Positions 63,370 to 64,000 of a DNA stretch of 64,000 nucleotides are shown piece after piece. Made by a program: the position numbers and the translations under genes. The notes below the pieces were generated by a model. That model did not search any database. It was not told the origin of the DNA and saw only the letters and a list, made by a program, of their open reading frames with translations. Source of the stretch: Clostridium gasigenes (GTDB taxonomy: Bacteria; Bacillota; Clostridia; Clostridiales; Clostridiaceae); assembly GCF_900104115.1 (NCBI RefSeq), contig NZ_FNJM01000001.1, positions 949,374-1,013,373 on the forward strand, in the 5' to 3' direction. How positions within the stretch are numbered: the first letter of the stretch is position 1; each line of letters opens with the position of its first letter.

Positions 63370-63410
63370 AGGAGTCTGTGACACTTTAATGTCACAGACT
63401 CCTATTTTTC
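63370..63410 (+). terminator. Intrinsic terminator
   Basis: A 14-bp perfect stem (AGGAGTCTGTGACA and its complement) with a 6-base loop, followed by ATTTTTCTTTTT, 14 nt after the EamA stop. Confidence 0.9.
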
Positions 63411-63505
63411 TTTTTATAAATTTAAAAATTTAAAATATAACTTCTAAGTCCCTTAAATTCCACTTAATACTAAAGCACTACATCGGTTTATTATTTAATC
63501 TTATG

Positions 63506-63670
63506 CTATGGTTGCAAATGTAAAAAACCATAGGTCATAACTCCTATGCTTACCATAATACCAATATTACCAATTAATACTATTAAAGAAGTTTGAGAAA
63601 CACATGCTAGAAAAGAGCTTACCCCCATCAAAACTATACCTAATATAGCACTAATCTTATATTTTCTCAT
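63506..63670 (-). CDS. 54-aa membrane protein next to a cytosine permease-like gene
   Basis: ATG at 63670 follows GGGGGAGTTAATT. Two hydrophobic stretches (ISAILGIVLMGVSSFLACV and SLIVLIGNIGIMVSIGVMTYGF) suggest two membrane helices. The ATG is 2 nt beyond the stop of the upstream permease gene, so translation is coupled. Probably a small transporter subunit or modulator. No named family recognised. Confidence 0.75.
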   Translation of the reverse strand: MRKYKISAILGIVLMGVSSFLACVSQTSLIVLIGNIGIMVSIGVMTYGFLHLQP

Positions 63671-63672
63671 AA

Positions 63673-64000
63673 TTAACTCCCCCTTGTTTTTTTGATTTTT
63701 TTAATATTATAGTTAATATTGGGAAAATTATAATTGAAGAAATAAGACTAGTTAAAGCTGGTAATCCAAATGGTATAGCGAAAGATAAGCCAAGAGATAT
63801 TAACCATGTTGCAAACGCTAATATATTCCATTTTTGAAATTTAGCATTATTAAGAGAATCATACTTTCCTTTATTAATTATAAAGTAATCTGCTATTATT
63901 ATTCCAGCAAGTGGAGGAATAACATTTCCTAATAGCTCTAAGAATGTAAAAAACGCTCCTATTTCATAAGGTCTAGTTAGTGTACCTAAAGCGGCAATAA
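63673..64000 (-). CDS. Cytosine permease-like NCS1 transporter, C-terminal part
   Basis: The last ~108 codons are visible; the 5' part lies beyond the window. TFLELLGNVIPPLAGIIIADYFIINKGKY is the conserved late segment of CodB-type NCS1 transporters; two further membrane helices and a basic tail follow. It would import cytosine or a related nucleobase or cyclic amide, in keeping with the nucleobase-degrading genes in the window. Confidence 0.85.

Overview
The window is AT-rich (roughly 28-30% GC by eye) and reads as the chromosome of an anaerobic, low-GC Firmicute, most likely Clostridium sensu stricto. The evidence is strong Shine-Dalgarno sites (GGAGG) before nearly every gene, several TTG starts, a class I preQ1 riboswitch, a clostridial-type Cys-rich peptide/radical SAM cluster, a SpoIIP-type domain, and purine and molybdenum hydroxylase accessory genes. 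I cannot name the species. No rRNA, tRNA or CRISPR array was seen.

Region 1 (1-15.7 kb): the N-terminal part of a secreted GH18 chitinase, then a surface glycosylation island. It holds a nearly complete nucleotide-activated legionaminic acid pathway (LegB, LegC, LegH/NeuD, LegI, PtmE and LegF on the minus strand, LegG on the plus strand). With it are a Maf/DUF115-type sugar transferase, a GT-B glycosyltransferase, a hexapeptide acetyltransferase, a WbqC-like protein and a second sugar aminotransferase. Interleaved are five roughly 100-aa single-domain beta-sandwich (carboxypeptidase-regulatory/CnaB-like) proteins without signal peptides and a 53-aa protein; these may be the glycosylated structural subunits.

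Region 2 (15.7-21.8 kb): speD-speE for spermidine, preceded by a good promoter and a 14-codon leader ORF. Next comes a preQ1-I riboswitch with tandem terminators controlling a six-gene operon. That operon is a 2-hydroxyacyl-CoA-dehydratase-like Fe-S protein, its ATP-dependent activase, then queD, queE, folE and queC. The first two genes are not part of the textbook queuosine pathway.

Region 3 (21.9-35.2 kb): a putative ribosomally made, radical-SAM-modified peptide (RiPP) locus flanked by insertion sequences. On the left is an ISL3 element with a broken transposase. On the right is a graveyard of IS66, IS4-type, ISAs1 and IS231/IS4-like relics. In transcription order (minus strand) the locus has a two-part radical SAM maturase, a small accessory protein, two Cys-rich precursor peptides (one too short for most gene callers), an ABC exporter, and an ABC-2 ATPase/permease pair.

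Region 4 (35.2-49 kb): purine/pyrimidine catabolism (class V aminotransferase, ECF S component, guanine deaminase, dihydropyrimidinase), a gamma-carbonic anhydrase, a C_GCAxxG_C_C protein, a SEC-C protein, and an NlpC/P60 hydrolase. It also carries a BlaI repressor with twin operators controlling an M56 (BlaR1-like) membrane protease fused to a SpoIIP-like amidase domain. An XRE-cupin regulator stands divergent from an efflux permease.

Region 5 (49-64 kb): an OpuC/ProU-type ABC importer, tandem paralogous MFS exporters and a DUF5692 membrane protein. A seven-gene overlapping operon joins molybdenum-hydroxylase maturation (MobA-like/ModE-HTH fusion, XdhC, a P-loop NTPase) to a FecBCD-type ABC importer with a DUF364 protein. 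A near-canonical ModE operator lies at its start. The window ends with an EamA permease, a 54-aa membrane protein and the C-terminus of a cytosine-permease-like transporter.
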